Positions 7,969 to 16,090 are shown, numbered from the stretch's first letter. The stretch is DNA of 64,000 nucleotides from Paractinoplanes bogorensis (GCF_018829635.1 NZ_JAHKKG010000011.1:248001-312000); one strand, 5' to 3'. Notes: generated by a model not told the origin, from the sequence alone. Numbers and translations are program-made.

Positions 7969-8568
7969 TCAGAACCAGGCGCTCGCCTCGAGTCGTCCGG
8001 TGTTGCCGAGGTCGAGTTTCGACGGCAGCGTGACGAGCTGGGGCGTCCCGTCGGGCGACGTGGCCACCGTCAACGAGGCCCCGGTCTCGGACCAGCCGCT
8101 CGTGTTGGTGACGGTGTTGCGCCACGACAGGACGGCCGTCGCCGCTGTGCCCGGCTTGAGCACGAGACGTTTCGGCGCCACGGTGTAGTGCCGGCTGGCC
8201 ACGACGGCGATCTTCATCGGCGCGCCGTCCTCGTCGAGCACGGTGATCTGCGGGCGCCCGTCCAGTTCGTACGGGCTGGTGCCGCAGTTTCGCACGGTCA
8301 GCGCCATCTCTCGATAGCCCGCGGCCGATTCGCCGCGTTCCGCGGTGATGAGCGCGCCGATGAGCCCGCAGGCCGAGACCGGCTCGACTGCGTTCCGGGC
8401 GGCATCGGCGCCGGGAGCACTGGGAGCGGCTGAGGAAGGCTCGACGCCGGGGCCGGCCGTCGGCATGAGTCCTTGGTCGGCCTGCCAGGTGTCCGTGCAC
8501 GAGGCCACGAGCGGAACGATCAGCAACAGCAGCACAATCCGGCGGAGCCCTGGCACGCCGCCGATCAT
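7969..8568 (-). CDS. DUF4232 lipoprotein
   Basis: A 199-residue protein with a lipoprotein signal: RRIVLLLLIVPLVASC, lipobox VASC with the lipidated Cys24. A Pro/Ala/Ser linker follows, then a DUF4232 domain (ALTVRNCGTSPYELDGRPQITVLDEDG, later LKPGTAATAVLSWRN). DUF4232 proteins are frequent exported actinobacterial proteins of unknown role. The start could instead be the GTG encoding V5. The gene is monocistronic, tail-to-tail with the beta-helix gene. Confidence 0.85.
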   Translation of the reverse strand: MIGGVPGLRRIVLLLLIVPLVASCTDTWQADQGLMPTAGPGVEPSSAAPSAPGADAARNAVEPVSACGLIGALITAERGESAAGYREMALTVRNCGTSPYELDGRPQITVLDEDGAPMKIAVVASRHYTVAPKRLVLKPGTAATAVLSWRNTVTNTSGWSETGASLTVATSPDGTPQLVTLPSKLDLGNTGRLEASAWF

Positions 8569-8602
8569 GCCCTACCCCGCCAACCGCCCCTCTCATTCAA
8601 GA

Positions 8603-9502
8603 TCAATAGCGGTCCCTCCGTACGACGTGAGCGTCGACCAGATCGAGGAAAGCCTGCGCCGCCCGGGTCGGAGCCGTCGTCGTGCTCCGGGCCACCGCGA
8701 GCGTCCACGTGGCCGGCGCCGGATCGAGTTCGACCGCCACCACCCGCGCCCCCGCCTCGGCCACCAGCGGCGGCACCAGCGCCACCCCGATGCCCGACTC
8801 GACGTAGCCCGGGATCGTGCTCAGATCGCCCGTCTCGATCGCTATCCGGCGGATGATGCCGGCCAGCCGGAAGTCGTTGTCGGTGCGGACCCGGTTGCAG
8901 AACCCGGCCGGCAGGTCGATGAACGGCTCGTCGGCCACCGCGGACGGGTGCACGCACTCCTCGGCGGCCAGCGGATGGCCGGCCGGCACCAGCAGCCGCG
9001 GGCGGAAGGTGGCGATCGGGTCGACCCACAGTCCCGGGATCGTGATCGACTGCACCCCGACGAAGGCCACGTCGAGCGCATGCGACCGCAGGTCGGCCAG
9101 CAGCCCCTCGGTGCCCGCGGCCGAGACGCCCAGGCTGAGCTGCACCAGCGGGTGCCGTTCGCGGAAGTCGCTGACCAGCCCGGGCAGGTCGACCACGGTG
9201 AGCCCGGAGAGCGTGCCGATGCGCAGGCTGCCGGTCAGCCCCTTCCGCACCCCGTCGACCGCCGAGCGGGCCTGGTCGAGCGAGTCGAGCGCACGCCGGG
9301 CCTCGGGCAGCAGGGCCGAGCCGGCGTCGGTGAGCGAGACCTGGGTCGTGGTGCGTTCGAACAGCGGCGCGCCCAGATCCCGCTCCAGCGCCCGGATGCT
9401 GGCCGACACGGTCGACTGCACCGCGTGCGTGCGCCGCGCGGCCCGGGTGAAGCTGAGCTCCTCGGCCACGGCCACGAAGAACTGAAGCTGCCGTTGTTCC
9501 AC
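8603..9502 (-). CDS. LysR-family transcriptional regulator
   Basis: A 299-residue protein. Residues 1-60 are the winged HTH (LQFFVAVAEELSFTRAARRTHAVQSTVSASIRALERDLGAPLFER), followed by the linker helix and a periplasmic-binding-like effector domain (LRIGTLSGLTVVDLPGLVSDFRERHPLVQLSL). It is divergent from the NAD-binding epimerase-like gene 84 bp away, the usual LysR layout, so that gene is the likely target. The GTG start is set by TAAGCT six bases before it. The gap contains a TGACCTATGGGTGA stretch that could hold a T-N11-A operator. Confidence 0.9.
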   Translation of the reverse strand: MEQRQLQFFVAVAEELSFTRAARRTHAVQSTVSASIRALERDLGAPLFERTTTQVSLTDAGSALLPEARRALDSLDQARSAVDGVRKGLTGSLRIGTLSGLTVVDLPGLVSDFRERHPLVQLSLGVSAAGTEGLLADLRSHALDVAFVGVQSITIPGLWVDPIATFRPRLLVPAGHPLAAEECVHPSAVADEPFIDLPAGFCNRVRTDNDFRLAGIIRRIAIETGDLSTIPGYVESGIGVALVPPLVAEAGARVVAVELDPAPATWTLAVARSTTTAPTRAAQAFLDLVDAHVVRRDRY

Positions 9503-9508
9503 GCCCCC

Positions 9509-9514
9509 AGCTTA
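9509..9514 (-). promoter_or_regulatory. -10 element, leaderless promoter of LysR gene
   Basis: TAAGCT on the minus strand, six bases (GGGGGC) before the GTG start. Confidence 0.5.
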
Positions 9515-9586
9515 TCGCCGTGACCTATGGGTGACATCAGAACTATTCGTTGGCGGCGCATACCGGCGCGCGCAATCCTGACTCAC

Positions 9587-10468
9587 ATGAACATCTTCCT
9601 GACCGGCGCGACCGGTTACATCGGTTCCCGGGTGCTCGTCGCGCTGATCGATTCCGGCCACAGCGTCACGGCGCTGGTGCGAGACGATCACAAGGCTTCC
9701 CGCGTACGCGATCAGGGCGCCACCGCCGTGATCGGTGACATGCGAGACCGCGCCGCCGTAGGCGATCTCGCCGCCGCGGCCGACGCCGTGATCGCGACCG
9801 CCACCCCCGGCGACGCGACCAGCGCCGACGCCGACCGCGACTTCGTCGGCGCGGTGCTGGCCGGGCTGCGTCCGGGGGCCACGCTCCTCCGCACGGGCGG
9901 AATCTGGGTGCACGGCCCCGGGGCCGACCTCACCGAGCAGACGCCACTCGCCCCGCCGCCGCTGGTGGCCTGGCGCGAAGAGATCGACAACCGGGCGCTC
10001 GCCGCTCCCGGCATCCGTTCGCTGCTGATCGAGCCCGGCATCGTCTACGGCTACGGGCAGGGCATCCCGGCCCTCGTCTTCGGCGGCGCGCAGGTCGGCG
10101 ATCCGGCCGCGCTGCAACTGGTCGGGCCCGGACCGCAGCACTGGGCCACCGTGCACGTCGACGACCTGGCCGAGCTCTACGTCGCCGCGCTGACCACGGG
10201 TGATGGCGGCGAGCGGTTCCTGGCCGTGGGCGGGGACAGCCCGTCGGTGGCCGAGCTCGGCGAACTGGCCAGCCGGCGGCTCGGCCTCGAGGGGCGGGTC
10301 GTGGCCGAGGCTCCGGCCGACACGGTGGCGCGGCTGGGCGGCTTCGGCGAGGCGCTGCTGATGGACCAGCAGGCGTCCGGGGAGAAGGCTCGCCGCGAAC
10401 TCGGATGGAAGCCGTCGCGTCCGACGCTGCTGGAGACCTTCGCGGCCGGCGAATACGACCCGGCCTGA
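9587..10468 (+). CDS. NAD(P)-binding epimerase/dehydratase-like (atypical SDR) protein
   Basis: A 293-residue Rossmann protein: GATGYIG at residues 7-13 binds the dinucleotide. VIGDMRD and the RTGGIWVHGPGADLTEQTPL stretch are seen in extended or atypical SDRs. IVYGYGQGIPALVF and the HVDDLAELYVAAL motif are typical of the family. The YxxxK catalytic motif is not clear, so it may be an NAD(P)H-binding sensor or a reductase of unusual type. ATG 9587 gives the correct N-terminal MNIFLTGATG; an upstream extension to 9527 lacks family likeness. Likely under control of the divergent LysR. Confidence 0.82.
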   Translation: MNIFLTGATGYIGSRVLVALIDSGHSVTALVRDDHKASRVRDQGATAVIGDMRDRAAVGDLAAAADAVIATATPGDATSADADRDFVGAVLAGLRPGATLLRTGGIWVHGPGADLTEQTPLAPPPLVAWREEIDNRALAAPGIRSLLIEPGIVYGYGQGIPALVFGGAQVGDPAALQLVGPGPQHWATVHVDDLAELYVAALTTGDGGERFLAVGGDSPSVAELGELASRRLGLEGRVVAEAPADTVARLGGFGEALLMDQQASGEKARRELGWKPSRPTLLETFAAGEYDPA

Positions 10469-10481
10469 TCCGTTGCAGGTG

Positions 10482-10513
10482 CTCTGAGCTGGGGATACGT
10501 CGTCAGCTCAGAG
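10482..10513 (+). terminator. Inverted repeat after epimerase-like gene
   Basis: A perfect 9-bp arm pair, CTCTGAGCT (10482-10490) and AGCTCAGAG (10505-10513), with a 14-base loop, just downstream of the stop. No T-run follows. It could act as a terminator or as a distal operator of the next gene. Confidence 0.45.
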
Positions 10514-10550
10514 AGATCACCTTAAGAAATGCTTAAGCGCTGATCGTCCG

Positions 10551-10564
10551 TGGGAGCGCTCCCG
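10551..10564 (+). promoter_or_regulatory. CebR-type LacI-family operator
   Basis: TGGGAGCGCTCCCG contains the perfect 12-bp palindrome GGGAGCGCTCCC and differs at one terminal base from the Streptomyces CebR box TGGGAGCGCTCCCA, which controls cellulose/cellobiose genes. It lies 53 bp upstream of the triple-repeat secreted protein. An unusual CTTAAG-AAATG-CTTAAG direct repeat (10521-10537) lies just before it, in the likely promoter. Confidence 0.7.
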
Positions 10565-10616
10565 TATGGATGGCCGTAGCCGTTTTTCGGTCCCCGTCGC
10601 GGAAGGCGCACCCCCA

Positions 10617-11789
10617 ATGTACAGAGCCAAGTTCAACAAGTCCCGCACCAGCAATGTGCGTCGCTGGCAGATCGGCGCGGTCGCGGGGGTCGCGGTGGCC
10701 ATGGTCGGCGTCGGCCTGGGCGTGGCGTCGGCCGCCGAGTCCGTCCCCACGGTCAACTGCGCCCAGCTGACCAACCTGCCCGCTGTGCCGGCTCAGGCCC
10801 AGGCCGAGGTGAAGCGCAACCTCGAGCTGCTCAACACGCAGATCTCCGAGGCCAACAACCGCCTGCGGACCTCGGCCGGTGAGGGCGGCCCGAACTTCAT
10901 CCAGAACGCGATCCTCGGCCCGCTGGCGAGCAAGCGGCTGGCCACGATCAACCGGATCGAGACGGCGATCGGCCGCAACGCCGCCAAGCCCAACCTGAAC
11001 GCCGAGGGCCTGTCCAAGTGCTCGCTGAACCAGGACGGCGGCACGTCGGCGGCCCAGCCGGTCGAGGTCCCGGCCGCCGGTGGTGGCGCCGACGCTGGTG
11101 GTGGCGGCAACAACGCCGCGCTTCCCACCATCAACTGCCCGCAGCTGACCAACCTGCCCGCCGTGCCGGCGCAGGCCCAGGCCGAGGTGCAGCGCAACCT
11201 CGAGCTGCTGAACAAGCAGATCGCCGAGGCCAACGCCCGCATCGCGTCCAGCGTCGGTCAGGGCGGTCCGGCGTTCATCCAGAACGCGATCCTCGGCCCG
11301 CTGCAGAGCAAGCGTTTCGCCACGATCAACCGGATCGAGACGGCGATCGGCCGCAACGCCGCCAAGCCCAACCTGAACGCCGAGGGCCTGTCGGTGTGCT
11401 CGCTGAACCAGGGTGGCGGCGCGTCGGCCCAGCAGCCGACCGACGTCCCGGCCGCCGGCAGCGGTGCCAACGCCGGTGGTGGCGCCAACGCGGCTCTGCC
11501 CACGGTCAACTGTCCCGCGCTGAACAACCTGCCGTCGATCCCGGCCCAGGCCGCGGCCGAGGTGCAGAGCAACCTGGAACTGCTGAACAAGCAGATCGCC
11601 GAGGCCAACGCCCGCATCGCGTCCAGCGTCGGTCAGGGCGGTCCGGCGTTCATCCAGAACGCGATCCTCGGCCCGCTGGAGGACAAGCGTTTCGCCACGA
11701 TCAACCGCATCGAGACGGCGATCGGCCGCACCGCCACCAAGCCGAACCTGAACGCCGAGGGCCTCGCGCCCTGCTCGCTGAACCAGTGA
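10617..11789 (+). CDS. Secreted protein of three near-identical 96-residue repeats
   Basis: A 390-residue protein I do not recognise. MYRAKFNKSRTSNVRRW is a basic start followed by a hydrophobic export signal ending near VASAAES. Three repeats follow, each opening PT(V/I)NC and closing C-SLNQ, separated by Gly/Ala/Ser linkers (about 10746-11034, 11125-11409 and 11498-11786). Each has two cysteines at its ends, a predicted helix (AQAEVQRNLELLNKQIAEANARI) and the segment GGPAFIQNAILGPL. Repeats 2 and 3 are nearly identical, so duplication was recent or is under gene conversion. The upstream CebR-type operator suggests sugar-dependent expression. An upstream ATG (10566) is unlikely because it overlaps the operator. 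Confidence 0.8.
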   Translation: MYRAKFNKSRTSNVRRWQIGAVAGVAVAMVGVGLGVASAAESVPTVNCAQLTNLPAVPAQAQAEVKRNLELLNTQISEANNRLRTSAGEGGPNFIQNAILGPLASKRLATINRIETAIGRNAAKPNLNAEGLSKCSLNQDGGTSAAQPVEVPAAGGGADAGGGGNNAALPTINCPQLTNLPAVPAQAQAEVQRNLELLNKQIAEANARIASSVGQGGPAFIQNAILGPLQSKRFATINRIETAIGRNAAKPNLNAEGLSVCSLNQGGGASAQQPTDVPAAGSGANAGGGANAALPTVNCPALNNLPSIPAQAAAEVQSNLELLNKQIAEANARIASSVGQGGPAFIQNAILGPLEDKRFATINRIETAIGRTATKPNLNAEGLAPCSLNQ

Positions 11790-11813
11790 TCTGACAGCAC
11801 CTCCGCGGACAGG

Positions 11814-11843
11814 CGCGCGCCCGGACCCCCACCCGGGCGCGCG
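11814..11843 (+). terminator. Terminator of triple-repeat protein gene
   Basis: A perfect 11-bp stem, CGCGCGCCCGG with CCGGGCGCGCG, around an 8-base loop (ACCCCCAC), 24 bp after the stop. Confidence 0.75.
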
Positions 11844-11859
11844 TCTTCGCGTGGGGCGT

Positions 11860-11996
11860 AAGTCGGTACGGCGAACGCATCTGACCGACGTACGGCGCGG
11901 GGCGCACATCAGACAGGTACGGCGCGGGGCACACATCAGCACGTACGGCGATCGCGTCTTTGTGCGGCCGGGCGCACGTCAGCGCGTACGGGGAAA
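11860..11996. repeat. Degenerate direct repeats upstream of ftsH
   Basis: At least four irregular copies of a unit resembling GTACGGCGCGGGGCACACATCAG with 25-40 bp spacing, ending in a variant of the recurring motif (GTACGGGGAAAC at 11986). The surrounding 220 bp have no convincing gene. The units are too irregular for CRISPR; function unknown. Confidence 0.55.
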
Positions 11997-12043
11997 CGGG
12001 TTTGATTTTGGTATGAGTCGCGCGCGTCACGCGGGGGCATTTC

Positions 12044-12065
12044 TGTCGTACGGCCGGAGTAGCTT
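12044..12065 (+). promoter_or_regulatory. PafBC/RecA-NDp-like promoter of ftsH
   Basis: TGTC-N12-TAGCTT with the ATG at 12073, seven bases after the hexamer. Spacing and flanks (TTTCTGTCGTAC) match the promoter of the sigma factor gene at 3433. Confidence 0.5.
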
Positions 12066-12072
12066 TCCCGAC

Positions 12073-14145
12073 ATGGCCGAAGCGCCGAACTCGCAGTCGC
12101 CGGAGCGTCCCCACCCGTGGAAGGTGGAGGGTGCGCCACCCGGCGCGACTCCCGGTGGCCCGAAGCGGCCGCGTTCGTCCTGGCTGCGCTTCGGCGGCAT
12201 GCTGGTCGTGCTGCTCGCGCTCAACTGGATCATCTCGTCGTTCTTCCTGGCGCCGCCCGAGCGCACGTCGGTGTCCTACACGTTCTTCCTGAGTCAGGTG
12301 CAGGCGAACAACGTCGCCGAGATCACCTCGACCGCCGACACCATCGAGGGCTCGTTCAAGGCCGAGGCGGCCTACACGCCGACCGGCGAGACGAAGTCCG
12401 AGCAGGTGCAGCGGTTCACCACGCAGCGGCCGTCGTTCGCCGAAGACAACCTGTTCGCCTCGTTGCAGTCCAACGACGTGCCGGTGAACGCGAACTCGCC
12501 CGACGCGCCCCGGCCGATCTGGCAGCAGCTGCTGATCGGGTTCGGGCCGACGATCCTGCTGGTCGCGCTGTTCATCTGGATCAGCCGGCGGATGGCGGGC
12601 GGGGCCGGCGGTGCGCTCGGTTCGTTCGGGCGGTCGCGGGCCAAGCTCTATCAGCCCGAGGCCGGCCCACGGACGACGTTCGCCGATGTCGCGGGCATCG
12701 AGACCGTGGAGCAGGAGGTCACCGAGATCGTCGACTTCCTGCGTGAGCCGGGCAAATATCGCAAGCTCGGCGCCCAGATCCCGCACGGCGTGCTGCTCTC
12801 CGGCCCGCCCGGCACGGGCAAGACGCTGCTGGCCCGGGCGGTGGCCGGCGAGGCGCGGGTGCCGTTCTTCTCGATCTCGGCGTCCGAGTTCATCGAGGCC
12901 ATCGTGGGGGTCGGCGCGAGCCGGGTGCGTGACCTGTTCGACCAGGCGAAAAAGGTGGCGCCGTCGATCATCTTCATCGACGAGCTGGATGCCATCGGCC
13001 GGTCCCGGGGCAGCGCCCAGTCGCTCGGCGGCAACGACGAGCGCGAGCAGACGCTGAATCAGATCTTGACCGAGATGGACGGTTTCACCGGGGCCGAGGG
13101 CGTGGTCGTGCTGGCCGCGACCAACCGGGCCGAGATCCTCGACGCCGCCCTGCTGCGGCCGGGCCGCTTCGACCGGCGTGTCGTGGTGAGCCCGCCCGAC
13201 CGGGCCGGCCGCCGCGCGATCCTGGCCGTGCACACGCGCGGCGTCCCGGTGGCCGGGGGCGTCGACCTCGACGGGCTCGCCGCGTCCACCGCCGGCATGG
13301 TCGGCGCCGACCTGAAAAACCTGGTGAACGAGGCCGCGCTGCTGGCCGCTCGCCGCGGGCACGACACGGTGCAGAATCCGGACTTCACCGACGCCCTGGA
13401 AAAGATCGTGCTGGGCACCGTACGCGGCATCATGCTGACCGCCGACGAGAAGGAGCGAACGGCGTTCCACGAGTCGGGGCACGCCCTGCTCGGCATGCTC
13501 ACCCCCGGCGCCGACCCGGTCCGCAAGATCTCGATCATCCCGCGTGGTCAGGCCCTGGGCGTCACGTTCCAGAGCCCGTCGACCGACCGTTACGGCTACT
13601 CGGCGAAGTATCTGCGCGGCCGCATCATCGGCGCGCTGGGTGGGCGCGCGGCCGAAGAGGTCGTCTACGGCGACATGACCACCGGCGCCGAGAGCGACCT
13701 CGACCAGGTGAGCAACATCGCCCGCCAGATGGTCGGCCGCTGGGGCATGTCCGACGCGATCGGCCCGGTCACCGTGCTGCCGCCGCCCGGCCAGGAGTCC
13801 CCGCTCGGCCTCGACGGCGTGGCCCCCGCGACCAAGGAACTGATCGACGCCGAGGTCCGCAAGATCGTCGAGGCCTGCTACGCCGAGGCGCTGTCGCTGT
13901 TGCGCTCGCACCGGCCCCAGCTCGACAGCCTGGCCCACCGCCTGCTCGAGACGGAGACCCTCGACGAGGCGGACGCCTACGCCGCCGCGGGCATCGACCC
14001 GTCCGAGGCGCCGGGCGCTGTAGCCCGCGGCGAGGCCCCGGGCAGCCAGCCGGCCCCGGGCCTCCCACACCCAGCCGCGGCGACCGTCGACTCGGCCCCA
14101 GCGGCCTCAGCCCCGGCGGACTCGGCGCCGGCGGCCTCCGGCTGA
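12073..14145 (+). CDS. ftsH: ATP-dependent zinc metalloprotease FtsH
   Basis: A 690-residue membrane AAA+ protease. Order: Pro-rich cytoplasmic start; TM1 (MLVVLLALNWIISSFFL); extracytoplasmic segment; TM2 (LLIGFGPTILLVALFIWI); AAA domain with Walker A GPPGTGKT at 244-251, Walker B IIFIDELDAIG and SRH RPGRFDRRV; M41 protease domain with zinc site HESGH at 466-470. A Pro/Ala-rich tail ends the protein. It degrades misfolded and regulatory membrane proteins. I chose ATG 12073 because a promoter-like element ends 7 bases upstream and the added N-terminus from 11851 is not FtsH-like. The extracytoplasmic part is short, so this may be a paralogue of the housekeeping FtsH. Confidence 0.95.
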   Translation: MAEAPNSQSPERPHPWKVEGAPPGATPGGPKRPRSSWLRFGGMLVVLLALNWIISSFFLAPPERTSVSYTFFLSQVQANNVAEITSTADTIEGSFKAEAAYTPTGETKSEQVQRFTTQRPSFAEDNLFASLQSNDVPVNANSPDAPRPIWQQLLIGFGPTILLVALFIWISRRMAGGAGGALGSFGRSRAKLYQPEAGPRTTFADVAGIETVEQEVTEIVDFLREPGKYRKLGAQIPHGVLLSGPPGTGKTLLARAVAGEARVPFFSISASEFIEAIVGVGASRVRDLFDQAKKVAPSIIFIDELDAIGRSRGSAQSLGGNDEREQTLNQILTEMDGFTGAEGVVVLAATNRAEILDAALLRPGRFDRRVVVSPPDRAGRRAILAVHTRGVPVAGGVDLDGLAASTAGMVGADLKNLVNEAALLAARRGHDTVQNPDFTDALEKIVLGTVRGIMLTADEKERTAFHESGHALLGMLTPGADPVRKISIIPRGQALGVTFQSPSTDRYGYSAKYLRGRIIGALGGRAAEEVVYGDMTTGAESDLDQVSNIARQMVGRWGMSDAIGPVTVLPPPGQESPLGLDGVAPATKELIDAEVRKIVEACYAEALSLLRSHRPQLDSLAHRLLETETLDEADAYAAAGIDPSEAPGAVARGEAPGSQPAPGLPHPAAATVDSAPAASAPADSAPAASG

Positions 14146-14200
14146 CGGTCCGGCTTTCGTGGCCGCCGCTGAGCTCCGGCACCGTGCACTGTGGCCTCAC

Positions 14201-14462
14201 CGGGGAGCACGCTTGCCGTGGCGGCGACCGGAACGTCAGGCCGTGGATGTGCGGGGGCGGGACAGCATCGACTCGGCGTCGTCCTGGTCCGCCCGCGCGA
14301 CCAGGCGGTCGTAGAGGGTGGGCGGGCCGAACGGGGAGCACGCCTGCCGTGGCGGCGACCGGAACGTCAGGCCGTGGAAGCGCGGGGGCGGGACAGCATC
14401 GACTCGGCGTCGTCCTGGTCGGCCCGCGCGACCAAGCGGTCGTAGAGGGTGGGCGGGCCGAT
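14201..14462. repeat. Tandem duplication of about 131 bp at the 3' end of the DUF4407 gene
   Basis: Bases 14201-14330 and 14332-14461 match at all but about five positions. The second copy contains the last codons and stop of the DUF4407 gene (minus strand). The first repeats that tail as a non-functional copy ending in TSTA instead of ASTA. Apart from this the 220 bp between ftsH and the DUF4407 gene hold no gene. Confidence 0.9.
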
Positions 14463-15839
14463 GTTCATCAAGAACTTGACCAGCACCGGCAGCACGTCGA
14501 TGAGGGTCAGCAGGATCGTCAGCACGTAGTACGCGGAGGCGAGCGCCGGGTTGGACGACGTCAGCTGGTTGAGGGCGTTGATCCGGGCCAGAATGCCGGC
14601 GTCGGCCGCGGATGCCTTGGCATAGGCGGCCTCCTGCTGCCTCAACTGCGCGCGCAGCAGGGCCAGCGTCTGATTGGCCTGGTCGAGCTGAGTCTTCGCG
14701 GCCATCTTCCGGCTGACGGCGTCCTGGGTGGTCGCGGGTCCGTAGGCGACCTTTTGCAGGTCGTTCACCTGCTTCTCCAGCTGGGGGATCTGCCGGTACC
14801 GGCCGTCTTCCTGGCGGAGTTGGTTGACGAAGGACGTCTGTTTCTCGGCCTGCGTCCAGACGAGCTGCGACTCGATCTCGCTGTTGAAGAACCAGAGCAC
14901 GAGCGGCGTCGAGATCGTCACTCCCAGCAGCACGGAGATGACCAGGCGAGGAAGGACCGTGGCCAGGTTCTGCCACAGCCGATCCCGGCGGTGGGAGATG
15001 ACGACCATCCAGCGGTCGGTATTCATGATCACGAGACCCCAGCCGAGCCCGATGGCCAGAGCCAGCCAGATCGACGTTCCGAGGGCGACCGAGGCCGTGA
15101 ACACCACCGACACGGCGGCCAGGGCCGCGGTCGTCAGGACGGTTCCGCCCAGGCCGACGAATCGTGGCCGGTCCCGAGGGCAGGCGGCCAGGATCCGGGG
15201 ATCGGCCCCCGACAACCACTGCATGAGGCGGCTGATGTCACGTACGCCGGGCGGTCCGGCGGTGGCGACCTCGCGGGCCGGGCCGGGCGGTCCAGGCGGT
15301 CCGGCGGTGGCGACCTCGCGGGCCGAGCCGGACGGTGCCGCGACGACGCTGCCATGAACGGTGACGACCTCGCGGGTTGCGGCCGAGGGTTCCGCCGTCT
15401 CGGGTTCGCGGGCGGCCGCGGTCGGGCCGGCCTGCGAAGGTACGGCCGGCGCCGGGGCGGTGGAGCCGGACTCGGTGGCGGCCGGGACAGCCGCGACCGC
15501 CGGGTCCTTCCGGCGGCTGCGCTGAACGTCGTCGGCGACTCGAGCCCACGCATTTGTCCAGCGCGCGTACTCCTCCGGGGCGACCTCGCAGGCCTCGATG
15601 AACGTGCGGACGAACTCCCTGGTCGGCAGCCGCTTGCCGGTCAGTGCCTCGGAGACGCTGCTCCGGGTGAGCCGCAGATCGTCGCGTCCGGCCGCCCGCT
15701 GCGTGGCGACCCAGCGCTCCAGATCCCGATAGGACCGTTTGCCCGAGTAGACGTGCAGCGTCGTCAGACACTTCGCGAGGTCATCGCGAGTGCGTACGGC
15801 GTCCGGGTCGGGACCGGCCGGTTGGTGCTGCGTCGTCAC
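14367..15839 (-). CDS. HTH domain fused to DUF4407 membrane protein
   Basis: A 490-residue protein. Residues about 15-95 look like the HTH-type N-terminus of many actinobacterial regulators (RSYRDLERWV, LTRSSVSEALTGKRLPTREFVRTFIEACEV). A Pro/Ala-rich linker (105-205) with an internal repeat REVATAGPPG follows. The C-terminal half is DUF4407-like: two TM segments (LTTAALAAVSVVFTASVAL, IWLALAIGLGWGLVIM) then NTDRWMVV; another TM near 300; a coiled coil with many Gln/Lys; and a last TM (YYVLTILLTLIDVLPVLVKFL). A membrane-tethered DNA-binding or signalling protein is one reading; no function is established. GTG start with upstream GCGGGGA. Confidence 0.75.
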   Translation of the reverse strand: MTTQHQPAGPDPDAVRTRDDLAKCLTTLHVYSGKRSYRDLERWVATQRAAGRDDLRLTRSSVSEALTGKRLPTREFVRTFIEACEVAPEEYARWTNAWARVADDVQRSRRKDPAVAAVPAATESGSTAPAPAVPSQAGPTAAAREPETAEPSAATREVVTVHGSVVAAPSGSAREVATAGPPGPPGPAREVATAGPPGVRDISRLMQWLSGADPRILAACPRDRPRFVGLGGTVLTTAALAAVSVVFTASVALGTSIWLALAIGLGWGLVIMNTDRWMVVISHRRDRLWQNLATVLPRLVISVLLGVTISTPLVLWFFNSEIESQLVWTQAEKQTSFVNQLRQEDGRYRQIPQLEKQVNDLQKVAYGPATTQDAVSRKMAAKTQLDQANQTLALLRAQLRQQEAAYAKASAADAGILARINALNQLTSSNPALASAYYVLTILLTLIDVLPVLVKFLMNIGPPTLYDRLVARADQDDAESMLSRPRASTA

Positions 15840-15852
15840 TGTCCCCGCTCGC

Positions 15853-15978
15853 TGTCCGAGATTGTCCGAGAGGCGTCCGGGAGCCTAACGACACAGCTCA
15901 GCGGGGGTGTCTGACGACTGTCCGAACTGTCCGAACGGCCCACCAGGCTTGTCTGTCCGACGTGGGCATGGTGTCCGA
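15853..15978. promoter_or_regulatory. Array of six TGTCCGA heptamers
   Basis: TGTCCGA occurs at 15853, 15863, 15919, 15928, 15954 and 15972, all in the same orientation. The first two pairs are 10 and 9 bp apart, close to one helical turn. The array fills the region upstream of the HTH-DUF4407 gene and before the divergent small gene, so it is a plausible operator array for the HTH protein. Confidence 0.6.
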
Positions 15979-16090
15979 TCATGGCGTCGTTCCGGCTGGG
16001 TTCGGCCGGGCCTGGCCGGAGTGCTGGAAGACACCGATCGAGACAGGCCTGATGAGGGGCACCCGCAGGAACCTTCCTCAGGAGGACGAC

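Noticed and set aside
11860..11996. A small CRISPR-like array
   Set aside because: Repeat and spacer lengths are irregular, copies are poorly conserved and no cas genes are present.
14236..15219. A minus-strand frame ending in the duplicated PPTLYDRLVARADQDD tail
   Set aside because: Apart from the duplicated tail it is out of frame with the DUF4407 protein and has no motif.
15853..15978. TGTCCGA copies as part of a CRISPR or mobile element end
   Set aside because: Seven-base units without constant spacing or inverted ends fit a binding-site array better.
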